Notes: generated from the sequence alone by a model not told the origin. A stretch of DNA of 36,202 nucleotides from Mycobacterium sp. MBM (GCA_021648845.1 JAKJHY010000041.1:1-36202), one strand, 5' to 3'; counted from the stretch's first letter, positions 16,474-25,919 are shown. Translations and numbers: made by a program.

Positions 16474-17555
16474 AGCAACACCAGATTCCACAGTTCGGTG
16501 GGCCCGCCGTCCTCCCAATGCACCAAATGATGCGCATGCAAACCCCGGGTGGCCCCGCACCCGGGCACCACACACGCGCGGTCGCGGTGCTCCAACGCCC
16601 GCCGCAACCGCCGCCCCACCGTCCGGGTGCTACGTCCGGCCCCGATCGGGCGCCCGTGACGTTCGAACCACACCTCACAGGTCGCATCGCAGAGCAGAAA
16701 CCGGCGATCCGCCTCGGGCAGGGCCGGGCCCAGGTGCAGCGCCGCCACCCGCTGCTCGAGGTCGAGGTGCATGACCACGGTGGTGCGCGCACCGTGCGGA
16801 CGCGCCGCCACCTCGGCATCCCAGCCGGCCTCGATCAGGCTCATGAACGCATCCACTCCATCGGGAAACGGCGGGGCCTGCCCGGACATGGTGCTCTCAG
16901 CGTCGTAGTCGCGCTTCTGTCCATCCTCGGGATCGATGCTGTCGGCGGTGTCGTGGTCACGCTTCCAGTCCGCGATCAACGCGTCCCGGTGCGAGCCCAG
17001 GCCTGCCTCGAACTTCGCGGCCTCCACCTTCGGCAGCGTGATCCGCCACGTCGTCGAGTCCACACCTTCGGTCTTGGTGATCCGGCGGGTCGGCTCCGGC
17101 TTTGCATCCGGTTCGGGCCGGGGTTCCTGCTTGACCGCGGTACGCAGCTGGGTGACGGTCGCGACCTGCACCAACTCCGCATAATGCTCATCGCAGCCCG
17201 GCCCGCCACGCTCGGCGATCACCCCGACCTGATCCAACGACACCCGCCCCTCCCGCAACCCCGCCACACAACGCGCAAGTTCGTCGATACGGTGCGCGAC
17301 GGCGACCATGGTCTCGGCCCTGCTCGGACTCACCCCGGTCTTCCACGCCACCAACGCCTCCAAGGACCGACACCCGGTGGCACCCCACAACGCGTTCCCG
17401 TCCGGCGTACCTCGGCCGTCGATCTCGGCGATGATCTCCACCAACCGGCCATCGATCGCATTGCGCTGCCCGGTCAACTCCGCCATCTCGTCGAACAACG
17501 CATCCAGCCGCGACTCCACCACGTGAGTCGCGTAAGGCGTTGTCGGAGGCGGCAT
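16474..17555 (-). pseudogene. 5' fragment of 13E12/DUF222 HNH gene, disrupted by IS1182-like element
   Basis: The fragment holds the DUF222 helical domain and the first half of an HNH motif (RACVVPGCGATRGLHAHHLV, then HWEDGGPTELWNLVLL). In the IS the frame gains only RVSHESAA before a stop. Upstream of ATG 17555 is GGGAG at a usable distance. The 13E12 family is repeated in mycobacterial genomes and serves as the integration target of prophage phiRv1 in M. tuberculosis. The truncated product would lack the last HNH His, so no nuclease activity is expected. The remainder lies at 14427-14659. Confidence 0.9.
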
Positions 17556-17623
17556 ACCAGAATTCTCCCAGAGGGGTACGACAAGTTCGGATAGCGTCGC
17601 GGGGTACCGCGAGGAGGACCCCG

Positions 17624-18472
17624 ATGAAACTGACGGCTTCGCCCCGCCCGCGATTGCGACCGCTGCGCCGGTCGCGGATCAGCGCCTACCGAGGCGGCTG
17701 GGCGGTGGTGACGGGAGCGGCCCGCGAGGTCGGACTCGGGTACGCGTTCGCACGCCAGCTGGCGGCCGAGGGACTGAACCTGATACTCGTCGATGTGCTC
17801 GCCGACGAACTCGCGGCGCGAGCGACCGAGCTACGTGCCGAGTTCGGTGTCGAAGTACGCGCCGTGCCGTGCGATATGGCCGATACCGACGCCATCGAGC
17901 AGATCCAGAATGCTGCCGCCGGCGTCGACGTCGACGTGCTGGTGTGCAACCACATGTTCACACCGGCGGACACTCCACGCATTCTGGACATGCCGCTGGA
18001 CGTGCACCGCCGCATGATCGAAGTCAATGCCCGCGGCTACACCGATCTCGTCCACCGCTTCGGCAACCGTATGCGGGCCCGAGGACAGGGGTCGATCATC
18101 ATCGTGTCGTCCGGGGTCGGTCTGACCTCGAGCCCGTTCACGGGGGCCTACAGCGCGAACAAGGCCTTCCAGATATGCCTGGGCGAATCGTTGTGGTTCG
18201 AACTGCTCGGTACCGGTGTCGATGTTCTGGTGATGGTCGGGGGGCTGATGAACACCCAGGGCGACCTGTTCGACAAGTATCCGCAATGGTTGATCTCCGA
18301 ACCGCACGCGGTGGTGCGCCGCGTCTTCAGGGCGGTCGGCCGCAGGCACATGCTGGTGCCGAGCCTGCCCAACCGGCTGTTTCTGCTGGCGCAGACCCGG
18401 CTGATGTCGCGCCGGCGGGCGGTGGTGACGATCGGCCGGTTCCAGGCGAAGGGGCTCGGCAAATCTCGTTGA
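17624..18472 (+). CDS. Short-chain dehydrogenase/reductase
   Basis: The protein has about 282 residues from ATG 17624, placed by GAGGAGG at 17611-17617; a longer frame to 17540 has no such site. The cofactor site is AVVTGAAREVGLGYAFARQL, a classical SDR glycine motif. The catalytic Ser lies in IIIVSSGVG, and the Tyr and Lys in YSANK. The usual NNAG after strand 4 reads VCNHM. An N-terminal Arg/Pro-rich stretch (PRPRLRPLRRSR) precedes the Rossmann fold. An Asp after the second strand (ILVDVLADEL) suggests an NAD preference. The substrate is unknown. Confidence 0.88.
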   Translation: MKLTASPRPRLRPLRRSRISAYRGGWAVVTGAAREVGLGYAFARQLAAEGLNLILVDVLADELAARATELRAEFGVEVRAVPCDMADTDAIEQIQNAAAGVDVDVLVCNHMFTPADTPRILDMPLDVHRRMIEVNARGYTDLVHRFGNRMRARGQGSIIIVSSGVGLTSSPFTGAYSANKAFQICLGESLWFELLGTGVDVLVMVGGLMNTQGDLFDKYPQWLISEPHAVVRRVFRAVGRRHMLVPSLPNRLFLLAQTRLMSRRRAVVTIGRFQAKGLGKSR

Positions 18473-18552
18473 CCATCACGGTTTGACCTCCGTGCGGTTG
18501 CAAACCAATTCTGGGGTCGAACCGCGCCCTCCCCGCACCGTAGATTCTGTAG

Positions 18553-19686
18553 GTGCATCGTCGGACGGCCCTGAAACTGCCGCTGCTGGTGGCAGCGGGC
18601 GCGGCGCTGAGCAGCGTTCCCGTCGCCTCCGCGGCGCCGCCGCGCTGGCCGGCGGCCCGGGCAAACAGCTGGTATCAGGCGCAGGGCTGGCTGGTGGGGG
18701 CCAACTACGTTCCCGTGACCGCGAGCAACCAGATCGAGATGTGGCAGCCGGGCACCTACGAGCCGCGGCGCATCGCCGGCGAGCTCCAGGTCGCGCGGCG
18801 AATCGGGATGAACACGGTGCGGGTGTTCCTCCACGACCAGTTATGGGCCCACGACCGCGCCGGATTCCTGCGGCGCGTGCAGCAATTCGTCACCATCGCC
18901 GCCAACCAAGGCATCAAGCCGCTGTTCGTGCTTTTCGACTCCTGCTGGGATCCGCATCCGAAGGTCGGTCCGCAACGCGCCCCGACTCCGGGGGTGCACA
19001 ACTCGGGCTGGGTGCAGGGCCCGGGCGCCGACCTGATCGACGACCCCGCATACCTGCCCGTGCTGCACGACTACGTCACCGGACTCGTCGGCGCGTTCCG
19101 CGGTGACAATCGCATCGTGGGCTGGGATCTGTGGAACGAGCCGGACAACCCCGCCAAGCAGTACCGCAAGGTCGAACGGGCCGATAAGACCAAGGTGGTG
19201 GCCAATCTCTTGCCGCAGGTCTTCGCATGGGCCCGATCGGTTGAACCCGTACAACCGCTGACCAGCGGTGTGTGGCAGGGTAACTGGACCGCGGGGCGTC
19301 GTAGCGCCATCGCGTCGATCCAGCTGGACCACTCCGATGTCATCACTTTCCACAGCTACGGAACGCCGGACCAATTCGACGCTCGCATAGACGAACTCGC
19401 TCCCCTGGGCCGCCCGATGATCTGTACCGAGTATCTGGCCCGCGAGGAGGGCAGCACCGTCGAGGGCATCCTGCCCATCGCGAAGAAACGCGGTGTCGGC
19501 GTCTACAACTGGGGGCTCATCGCCGGCCGCACCCAGACCTACCTGCCGTGGGATTCCTGGGACAAGCCCTACGCGGAGGCCCCCAAGACCTGGTTTCACG
19601 ATCTGATCCAACCGGACGGCCGGGCCTACCGTCCCAGCGAGATCGCCACCATCCAGAAACTCACCGCCACGGCGCCGCCGGCCTGA
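18553..19686 (+). CDS. Secreted GH5-like glycoside hydrolase (cellulase/mannanase superfamily)
   Basis: This 377-residue protein starts at GTG 18553. The signal peptide has an Arg pair followed by TALKLPLLVAAGAAL and could use the Tat route (RRTAL), with cleavage near ASAAPP. The TIM-barrel region shows clan GH-A motifs: GMNTVRVFLHDQLWA, WDLWNEPDN with the acid/base Glu at residue 196, TFHSYG, and MICTEYLAR with the nucleophile Glu at residue 293. The enzyme should hydrolyse a beta-linked polysaccharide outside the cytoplasm. Mannan, glucan or xylan cannot be distinguished from sequence. It lies alone between the SDR and the P450 on the same strand. Confidence 0.88.
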   Translation: MHRRTALKLPLLVAAGAALSSVPVASAAPPRWPAARANSWYQAQGWLVGANYVPVTASNQIEMWQPGTYEPRRIAGELQVARRIGMNTVRVFLHDQLWAHDRAGFLRRVQQFVTIAANQGIKPLFVLFDSCWDPHPKVGPQRAPTPGVHNSGWVQGPGADLIDDPAYLPVLHDYVTGLVGAFRGDNRIVGWDLWNEPDNPAKQYRKVERADKTKVVANLLPQVFAWARSVEPVQPLTSGVWQGNWTAGRRSAIASIQLDHSDVITFHSYGTPDQFDARIDELAPLGRPMICTEYLAREEGSTVEGILPIAKKRGVGVYNWGLIAGRTQTYLPWDSWDKPYAEAPKTWFHDLIQPDGRAYRPSEIATIQKLTATAPPA

Positions 19687-19776
19687 CGACGCAGGTGCGC
19701 CGAACGCAAAATGTCAAAGTCGTAAATTGCGGGCGATCCGCTGAGAGACCCGCCGATAAGCGAATACGCTGCGTGA

Positions 19777-22700
19777 ATGCCCGAGTTCGCGCCGTCGCTG
19801 CCGCCCACGCTGGACAATGTCCCGTCGATCGAAGGGCAGCCACTGCCCGCCGTGACGGAACTGGCCGGCCGGCCCTACGCCCTGCCCATCGACATCCTGG
19901 CCGAGCTGCACGGCCCGATCTTCTACGCCGACTACAACGGTGTGCGCAAGCTGTACGCGTGTTCGATGGAATTGGTCGAGGAACTCTGCGACGAAACGCG
20001 GTTCGCGAAGAATCTGACCCCGACGTTGGCCCGGGTGCGCCCCCTTGCCGGGGACGGCTTGTTCACCGCCTACCACGGCGAGCCGAACTGGCAGAAGGCC
20101 CACGATGTGCTGTTGCCGGGCTTCAGCTACGCCGGTTTGCGCAACTACCACGACGCGATGCTCGAGATCAACGCACAGTTGGTCGATCGGTGGGATGCAG
20201 CCGTCGGACGAGCACCGGTGAACGTCTCCGACGACCTGCAGAAGCTGGCGATGGATACCGTCGGGCTGGCGGGGTTCGGGGCGCGGTTCGAATCCTTCGA
20301 CCACGACGGTTTGGCACCGATTCCGGCCTGTTTCACCGCCGCGCTGGTCGAGTCGGTAACCAACGGCGAGACAACCGCATTGGCGGCCGACCGCGCCACC
20401 CTGCACCGCTACTTCGACAAGCTGATCGCCGGGCATCGCGCCGCGGGCGGCGGTGAGGACCTGCTCTACGTCATGCTCGGCCACGACGGCGCCGGTGAAC
20501 CACTGCTGGACACCGCGAATATCCGCAACCAGATCATGACGTTCCTGATCGCCGGGCAGCTCACCACCTCCGAACTCATGCCCAACACGGTGTACAACCT
20601 GGTGCATCACCCGGCTGTGCTGGCCCGCGTGCAGAGCGAGGTGGATACGGTCTTCGGCCCCGACGACGACTACCTGCCGAGCTATGACGATATCGGCAAG
20701 CTCTCGTATCTGCGTCAGGTGATCAGCGAGACCCTGCGACTGTCCCCGCCGGTACTGAACTTCGACCGGATGGCCTTGGCCGACACCGTGATCGGCGGCA
20801 ATTACCCGATCAAGGCCGGCGAGGCGGTGACCATACTCACCGGAGCACTGCATCGCCAGCCCCAGTGGGGCGACAATGTCGAACTGTTCGATCCGGACCG
20901 GTTCGCGCCCGACCTGGCCGCCGAACGGCCCACCGCGTTGTTCAAACCGTTCGGCACCGGAGAGCGGTCATGCATCGGGCGGCAGTTCGCGCTGCACGAG
21001 GCCACCATGTTGATCGCCCGCCTGGTGCACCGCTACCGCCTCGTCGACTCACAGCACTACGTCCTGCAATGGGAAGGCCTCAGCCGCAGGCCCGTCGGCT
21101 TCCAGCTCGACCTCATCCGCCGGACTCCCGATGATCGTCGGCATGCGGTCACGACGTCGTCGGCGCCGGCCGCCGCCGGCGCCACGATGCCCGTCAAGCC
21201 GGGGACCACGCTGGCCGTGCTACACGGATCCAACCTCGGCACCTGCCGGGCGTTGGCAAAGCAACTCGCCGAGGAGGCGGCCGATATCGGTTGTGTCACA
21301 ACGGTCGGACCGCTGGACGACGCCGTCGGTGGGTTGCCGGACGCCGACGCCACGCTGATCGTCGCGTCGTCCTACAACGGGCAGCCGACCGATGATGCCC
21401 GCGGTTTCGTGGACTGGCTGTTCAGCGACGGCGCGACGCTGCGCGACGATGCGCGCTTCGCCGTCCTCGGCGTCGGAGATCACAACTGGGCGGACACCTA
21501 TCAGGCCGTGCCGATCCGGATCGACGAGCGGCTCACCGAACTCGGCGGCAAGGCGCTGGTCCCCCGCGCGGCGGCGGACACCTCGGGCGATCTCACCGGG
21601 ACCCTGGAGGAGTTCGAAACGGCGCTATGGTCGGCACTGTCCGACCAGTTCGGCGATCCCGAGGCGGCTCCGCTGACCGACAGCAACGAGCCGCTCTACG
21701 ATCTGAAGCTCATCGATGGCCCGGTCACCGCGGCCATCGATGCTCGGTTTGCGGTGGAGCCGATGACCGTGGTGCTCAACGACGAACTGGTGCGAGCCGA
21801 CAATTCGCTGGGTCAAGCCAAACGCTATGTCCGCGTGACCCTTCCGGATGATATGGAGTATTCCACCGGTGATCACCTCACCGTGCTCGCCGATAATCCA
21901 CCCGATGTCGTCGACGCGGCGATCGAGCTGCTGGGTATCGACCCGCAGCTGCGGCTGTCGATCAATCCGCGCCGCACATCGCGGCGGCTCATCGCGCTGG
22001 ATCGTGAGGTCAGCGTCCGCGAACTGCTCACCCACTTCGTCGAACTCCGCAAGCCCGCCACCCAAAGCCAGCTGCGGCGGCTGGCGGCGGCCAATCCGTG
22101 CCTACCCGAGAAGCAGCGGTTGGAGGAGCTGGCCGCGTCCGACGAGCCGTGCCTGCTCAGCCCGTTGGAATGTCTGCACGACTTCCCGGCCTGCGAATTG
22201 ACCGGCGCCGAACTGCTCGAATTTCTGGAACCCATGACGCCGCGGCACTATTCGATCGCCTCGTCATCGCTGCTGTCTCCGAAGGAGGTGGCGCTGATCG
22301 TCAGCGTGCTGGACACCGCGGCCCGGTCTGGTCGGGGCCTGTTCAAGGGTGTCGCGTCGAATCATCTGGCCGATATCGTCCCCGGCGGGCAGATCCGGGC
22401 CCGGGTGGACCCGGCCCGCCAGGCGTTCCGTGCAGGTGCGGATCCCGAGAAGAATGTGATCCTGGTGAGCGCGGGAACCGGTGTGGCTCCGTTCTGTGGT
22501 TTCCTCGGAGATCGGTTGGCGGCCAAGCAGGCCGGGGCGCCGTTCTCACCCGCGCTGTGCTTTTTCGGCGTGCGTGACCCCGATGTGGACTACATCTTTC
22601 GGGAGCAGTTCGAGGACGCCGAACGCCAAGGCATCGTCAGGATGCGCCCCGCGTTCTCCCGGGCACCGCAGGACGGTGTCCGCTACGTCCAGGATCGCAT

Positions 22701-22920
22701 CGCCGCGGACGCCGACGAGGTGTGGGGGCTGATCGGCGACCCCGCCAAGAACACCCACGTGTTCATCTGCGGTGACGGCGGCCGGATGGCCCCGGCGGTG
22801 CGCGCGGCGTTCCGCGATATCTACCGGGCGCGCACCGGCGCCGACGAGGACGCGGCCAGGGAGTGGCTGGAGTCCCTGGTCGCTTCCGACCACTATGTCG
22901 AGGACGTCTGGGCGGGCTGA
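19777..22920 (+). CDS. Self-sufficient cytochrome P450 / NADPH reductase fusion (CYP102-like)
   Basis: This 1047-residue protein has the BM3 plan. The P450 domain is residues 1 to about 455, with ExxR (E318-R321 in SETLRLSPPV) and heme ligand C399 in FGTGERSCIGRQFAL. The FMN flavodoxin domain is about 475-620 (LAVLHGSNLGTCRALAKQL, ASSYNGQPTDDARGFVDWL). The FAD/NADPH reductase domain is about 660-1047 (RHYSIASSSLL, VSAGTGVAPFCGFLGDR). Known CYP102 enzymes hydroxylate fatty acids with NADPH and no partner protein. The I-helix motif reads AGQLTTSE: Leu262 replaces the acid usually found before the conserved Thr. The 3' end overlaps the convergent gene by 28 bp. Confidence 0.94.
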   Translation: MPEFAPSLPPTLDNVPSIEGQPLPAVTELAGRPYALPIDILAELHGPIFYADYNGVRKLYACSMELVEELCDETRFAKNLTPTLARVRPLAGDGLFTAYHGEPNWQKAHDVLLPGFSYAGLRNYHDAMLEINAQLVDRWDAAVGRAPVNVSDDLQKLAMDTVGLAGFGARFESFDHDGLAPIPACFTAALVESVTNGETTALAADRATLHRYFDKLIAGHRAAGGGEDLLYVMLGHDGAGEPLLDTANIRNQIMTFLIAGQLTTSELMPNTVYNLVHHPAVLARVQSEVDTVFGPDDDYLPSYDDIGKLSYLRQVISETLRLSPPVLNFDRMALADTVIGGNYPIKAGEAVTILTGALHRQPQWGDNVELFDPDRFAPDLAAERPTALFKPFGTGERSCIGRQFALHEATMLIARLVHRYRLVDSQHYVLQWEGLSRRPVGFQLDLIRRTPDDRRHAVTTSSAPAAAGATMPVKPGTTLAVLHGSNLGTCRALAKQLAEEAADIGCVTTVGPLDDAVGGLPDADATLIVASSYNGQPTDDARGFVDWLFSDGATLRDDARFAVLGVGDHNWADTYQAVPIRIDERLTELGGKALVPRAAADTSGDLTGTLEEFETALWSALSDQFGDPEAAPLTDSNEPLYDLKLIDGPVTAAIDARFAVEPMTVVLNDELVRADNSLGQAKRYVRVTLPDDMEYSTGDHLTVLADNPPDVVDAAIELLGIDPQLRLSINPRRTSRRLIALDREVSVRELLTHFVELRKPATQSQLRRLAAANPCLPEKQRLEELAASDEPCLLSPLECLHDFPACELTGAELLEFLEPMTPRHYSIASSSLLSPKEVALIVSVLDTAARSGRGLFKGVASNHLADIVPGGQIRARVDPARQAFRAGADPEKNVILVSAGTGVAPFCGFLGDRLAAKQAGAPFSPALCFFGVRDPDVDYIFREQFEDAERQGIVRMRPAFSRAPQDGVRYVQDRIAADADEVWGLIGDPAKNTHVFICGDGGRMAPAVRAAFRDIYRARTGADEDAAREWLESLVASDHYVEDVWAG

Positions 22921-23624
22921 TCCGGGGCCTGCGGCCGGCCGAAGCCGACGACTTCGCCACGGTTGATCGAGACCCAGTCCCGCGCCTCTAAATACGGGCG
23001 GAAGGTCTGGGCGATCAGCTGCTCGTCGGCGCGGGTCTTCGGTCGCTGGAGCTCGTAGAGGTGTGGAAATTCCGTCCAGGCGCGGACCGCGTCCCAGAGT
23101 CGGACGGCCGCCGGCCCGGTGGGTGGGTCGACGAGGACCGGCCCGAAAAGGCATTGCCCGTCCGGGAAGAACAGCGTCGGCACGCCGTACCCGTCGGCAT
23201 CGACCACCCGTTGGTGTTCGGTGAGCACCTCGTCGTGGGTGGTGGGGTCGGCGATCGCCGCGTCGACGAGCCCGGGGTCGAAGCCGAGTTCACCGAGAAG
23301 GTGCTTTGCCACGGTCTTCTCGTGCGGCTTGTGCCCGTCGACGTGCAGTGCCTTTCCGGCGCGCCCGTACCAGGCGTCGAGGTCGTCCATGGAGTTGCGG
23401 CGCAGCAGGGCGCCGATGCGCATCATCGACCAGCCGTAGGACCAGTCCCGTTCCCACGGATGCTTTTTGCCTTCCTGGCGGTTGATCTCTTCGAGGCTGA
23501 AGAAGCGCCAGTTGATGGTGAGGCCGGTCTGCGCGCGCACGTCACGGATCCACAGCGAGGTCTGGTAGGCGTACGGGCACATGATGTCGAAGTGGAAGTC
23601 GACGGATTCGGGCTGGTTCGTCAC
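22893..23624 (-). CDS. DsbA-like thioredoxin-fold oxidoreductase (Rv2466c-type mycothiol nitroreductase family)
   Basis: This 243-residue protein starts at GTG 23624, overlapping the preceding gene as GTGA. The N-terminal motif is FHFDIMCPYAYQTSLWIRDV, placing a Cys at residue 16. The usual CxxC reads CPYA, so the resolving Cys is missing. GVPTLFFPDGQCLFGPVLVD matches the cis-Pro segment of the fold. M. tuberculosis Rv2466c of this family uses CPWC and mycothiol to reduce nitro compounds. A monothiol site here fits a mycothiol-transfer or conjugating role better than disulfide exchange. It is in an operon with a maleylpyruvate-isomerase-family gene, itself a mycothiol enzyme family. Confidence 0.85.
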   Translation of the reverse strand: MTNQPESVDFHFDIMCPYAYQTSLWIRDVRAQTGLTINWRFFSLEEINRQEGKKHPWERDWSYGWSMMRIGALLRRNSMDDLDAWYGRAGKALHVDGHKPHEKTVAKHLLGELGFDPGLVDAAIADPTTHDEVLTEHQRVVDADGYGVPTLFFPDGQCLFGPVLVDPPTGPAAVRLWDAVRAWTEFPHLYELQRPKTRADEQLIAQTFRPYLEARDWVSINRGEVVGFGRPQAPDQPAQTSST

Positions 23625-24409
23625 ATCGTGAACCTGAGGTTGCGGGCGGCCCGCTCGCCGAGTTCGGCGTCACCGGTCCAGCTGATCGCGCCGGAGTCGA
23701 TGACGCGCTGAGGGTCGACGCGCCCGCAGGCGAGCTGGATGAATGCGGTCGAGTCGGCGGTGACCTCGACATCGGGATGCTCCAGGTGCTCGACCCGGGT
23801 GGCCTTGCCCTCGACGGCGATGTGCAGGTCGCGAGCGATCGGGCCGGTCAGGTGAAAGGTGATGCTCTTGCCGTCGGGCAGCCCGATCTTCTTGCCGACG
23901 ATGTAGCCCAGAGAACCCTCGACCTCACCGAGTGCGATCTCGGCGTCGATACCGGTGTCGTCGGTCTCGATGCCCAGTGGGGTGGCGATATCGCGCTCGT
24001 GGACCCAGAAGTCGAAGACTCGGATCTCCATGAATCGCCCATAGGTTTTCGGGCCCACCGGCGTCCAGGACGGCCGTTGCAAATCCACGTCCGTCAGGGT
24101 CGCCAGATTGCGCCGGCGGCGGTCGTAGATGGCGCGGACGCGGTCGAGGAACGCCGCGTTGTCCAGACCGGCGGTCTCGCTCTCGAACTCAGTCATCTTC
24201 GCCAGCGGTGGCAGCGCGGCGGCATCCTCGGGCAACCAATCAATCAGAACGGCCTCGACGCTGGTGACGTGGCTGACGACGCCTCGGACATCCCAATCCG
24301 GGCACAGCGACTGCGCACGCCAGTCGGCGTCGGCGAGGCCCGCGCAGAGGGTTTCGGTGGTGTGGAAGGACTTTTCGAGGGCGGCGCGGATCTCGTCGAG
24401 CGTCCTCAT
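23621..24409 (-). CDS. Maleylpyruvate isomerase family mycothiol-dependent protein
   Basis: The protein has about 262 residues from ATG 24409; an in-frame start at 24427 adds six residues. The N-terminal DinB/MDMPI helical bundle carries LCPDWDVRGVVSHVTSVEAV, with a His in the metal-ligand region, then FDFWVHERDIATPLG with the second conserved His. The C-terminal part (about 165-262) resembles the SCP2-like MDMPI_C domain (ITFHLTGPIARDLHIAVEGK, SWTGDAELGERAARNLRFTM). Family enzymes use mycothiol and a metal ion to isomerise or detoxify small molecules. It heads the operon with the DsbA-like gene. Confidence 0.88.
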   Translation of the reverse strand: MRTLDEIRAALEKSFHTTETLCAGLADADWRAQSLCPDWDVRGVVSHVTSVEAVLIDWLPEDAAALPPLAKMTEFESETAGLDNAAFLDRVRAIYDRRRRNLATLTDVDLQRPSWTPVGPKTYGRFMEIRVFDFWVHERDIATPLGIETDDTGIDAEIALGEVEGSLGYIVGKKIGLPDGKSITFHLTGPIARDLHIAVEGKATRVEHLEHPDVEVTADSTAFIQLACGRVDPQRVIDSGAISWTGDAELGERAARNLRFTM

Positions 24410-24590
24410 CGTGCCGCCACCGCGCATCGTGTTCGTGTCATGGACTGTTGACCTCCTGGGATCGGGTTCGGGGCTGTGATGTCGTCAGAGCTGCGGCCGA
24501 GCCCGAAGATCGAATCCGGGCAGCGCACGAAGGTGTCAGCGTCGGCTGCGGCACGGTCAAGCAATTCTGGAATCGCTACACACCTGCAGA

Positions 24591-25919
24591 CTACTCGGCG
24601 GCGTCAGGCGTATCGGCTGCCGCAGCGTCGGCCTTCTTGGCGTCGCGTTCGGCTTGCTTTTCCGCCCTCGCCGCGGCACGCTCGGCCCGCTTGGCCTCGC
24701 GTTCGGCCTGCTTCTCCGCCCTCGCCGCGGCACGCTCGGCCCGCTTGGCGTCACGTTCGGCCTGCTTCTCCGCCCTCGCCGCGGCACGCTCGGCCTTCTT
24801 GGCCTCACGCTGCTCGGTGGGTGTCGCCAGCGATGCGCCGGCGATGTCGGTCGCAGGCGTGGCGTCCAGCTTCACGGTTTCGGCGCTGCCCATCGGAGAC
24901 GCGGCGGCTACCTTCATAGGTTCGGCACTGGCCGGTGGAGACGCGGTGTCCGCCTCACCCGAGGGGAGCGCAGCCTGCCGGGACTCGACGACCGTCTCAG
25001 CGGTGTCTTCGGTGGACAGCGAGACCCGCTGGGTTCGCGCTTCCGGTTCGGCAGCGGGAGCGGGAAGGGTGATTCCGCTGCCGTGGGCGGGGAGGCGGTA
25101 GTCCGCGTCGATGATGGGACGCAGGATGTCGTCGACCCACCGCGCGACGCCGTTGAGACCGATCCACGTCAGCGGGACGGCGAGCGGAATCAGGTCGGTG
25201 TGGTTCACCACGTAGTAGGTGCCGCCGGACTTCCAGATGCGGTTCACCTCCCCGTTGGGGTCGGCGGCGAGGGCTTCGAGAATCCCCTCCTCGGTGTAGG
25301 GGGCGTCGTCCACCTCGTCGTACTCGTTGTGAATGGTGAACATGCCCATCGTGGCGTTGAGAGCGGAGAGCAGCCCGAGCCTGGTGGGCCAGTTCCCCCA
25401 GCCGTCGTATTGCTGGACGATGGTGATGACCGCATACCCGCTGTCCTCGGGGGTGGACGGGTCGGTGAACCCGAAGAAGTCGCGGAACCCGCCTGGGGAT
25501 TCGGGGTTTCCGACCGTCACGAAGGTGACGTCGCCCTGACGGGCGGCGGTGGCACCGTAAGTGTCTAGCCATCCGGTGATGACCTGCCCGCCCTGGCTGA
25601 GACCGAAGACGGTGATGCCCGTGCTCTGATCTTCGATCAGGGTTTGATTGAGGTTGGCGATACCGGTGGGAATGGAGCCCGGACTCAGGTTGGCGGGGTG
25701 CTTGATGATGGTGCACTGCCCCTGTCCGCACGGGCGTCCCGACAGCACGGGGGTGACCGCGTCGCGGCGGGTCAGCAGCAGCGGCTGGATTCCGTAGGTG
25801 TTGGCGGAGAGCCGCACCTCGCGGCCAGCGGTCTGCACGGGGTCGGTGTGCGCCCCCAGACCCGATACCAGGACGGCGGCGGAGACGAGGGCGGCGGCCG
25901 CACGGACGGGTCGTAGCAT
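24591..25919 (-). CDS. Secreted PE-PPE domain hydrolase with C-terminal Lys/Arg/Ala repeat
   Basis: The protein has about 442 residues. ATG 25919 is preceded by GGTAGG; GTG 25925 is an alternative. A signal peptide (AAAALVSAAVLVSG) leads into a PE-PPE (PF08237) alpha/beta hydrolase domain, about residues 30-275. It carries LSPGSIPTGIANLNQTLI, nucleophile elbow GLSQGGQ, TFVTVGNPESPGG, HNEYDEVDD, and a late His in YVVNHTDLIPLAVP. This domain in mycobacteria has esterase activity on short to medium chains. After a Pro/Ala/Glu linker, the last 80 residues repeat an 18-residue Ala/Lys/Arg/Glu unit about three times and should form a positively charged helix. Confidence 0.9.
   Translation of the reverse strand: MLRPVRAAAALVSAAVLVSGLGAHTDPVQTAGREVRLSANTYGIQPLLLTRRDAVTPVLSGRPCGQGQCTIIKHPANLSPGSIPTGIANLNQTLIEDQSTGITVFGLSQGGQVITGWLDTYGATAARQGDVTFVTVGNPESPGGFRDFFGFTDPSTPEDSGYAVITIVQQYDGWGNWPTRLGLLSALNATMGMFTIHNEYDEVDDAPYTEEGILEALAADPNGEVNRIWKSGGTYYVVNHTDLIPLAVPLTWIGLNGVARWVDDILRPIIDADYRLPAHGSGITLPAPAAEPEARTQRVSLSTEDTAETVVESRQAALPSGEADTASPPASAEPMKVAAASPMGSAETVKLDATPATDIAGASLATPTEQREAKKAERAAARAEKQAERDAKRAERAAARAEKQAEREAKRAERAAARAEKQAERDAKKADAAAADTPDAAE
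24650..24813 (-). repeat. Three tandem 54-bp units inside the PE-PPE hydrolase gene
   Basis: Each unit encodes an 18-residue block beginning AERAAARAEKQAER. The units are nearly identical in DNA (shared CTCGCCGCGGCACGCTCGGC), which suggests recent expansion by slippage or unequal recombination. Copy number may vary between strains. Confidence 0.85.
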
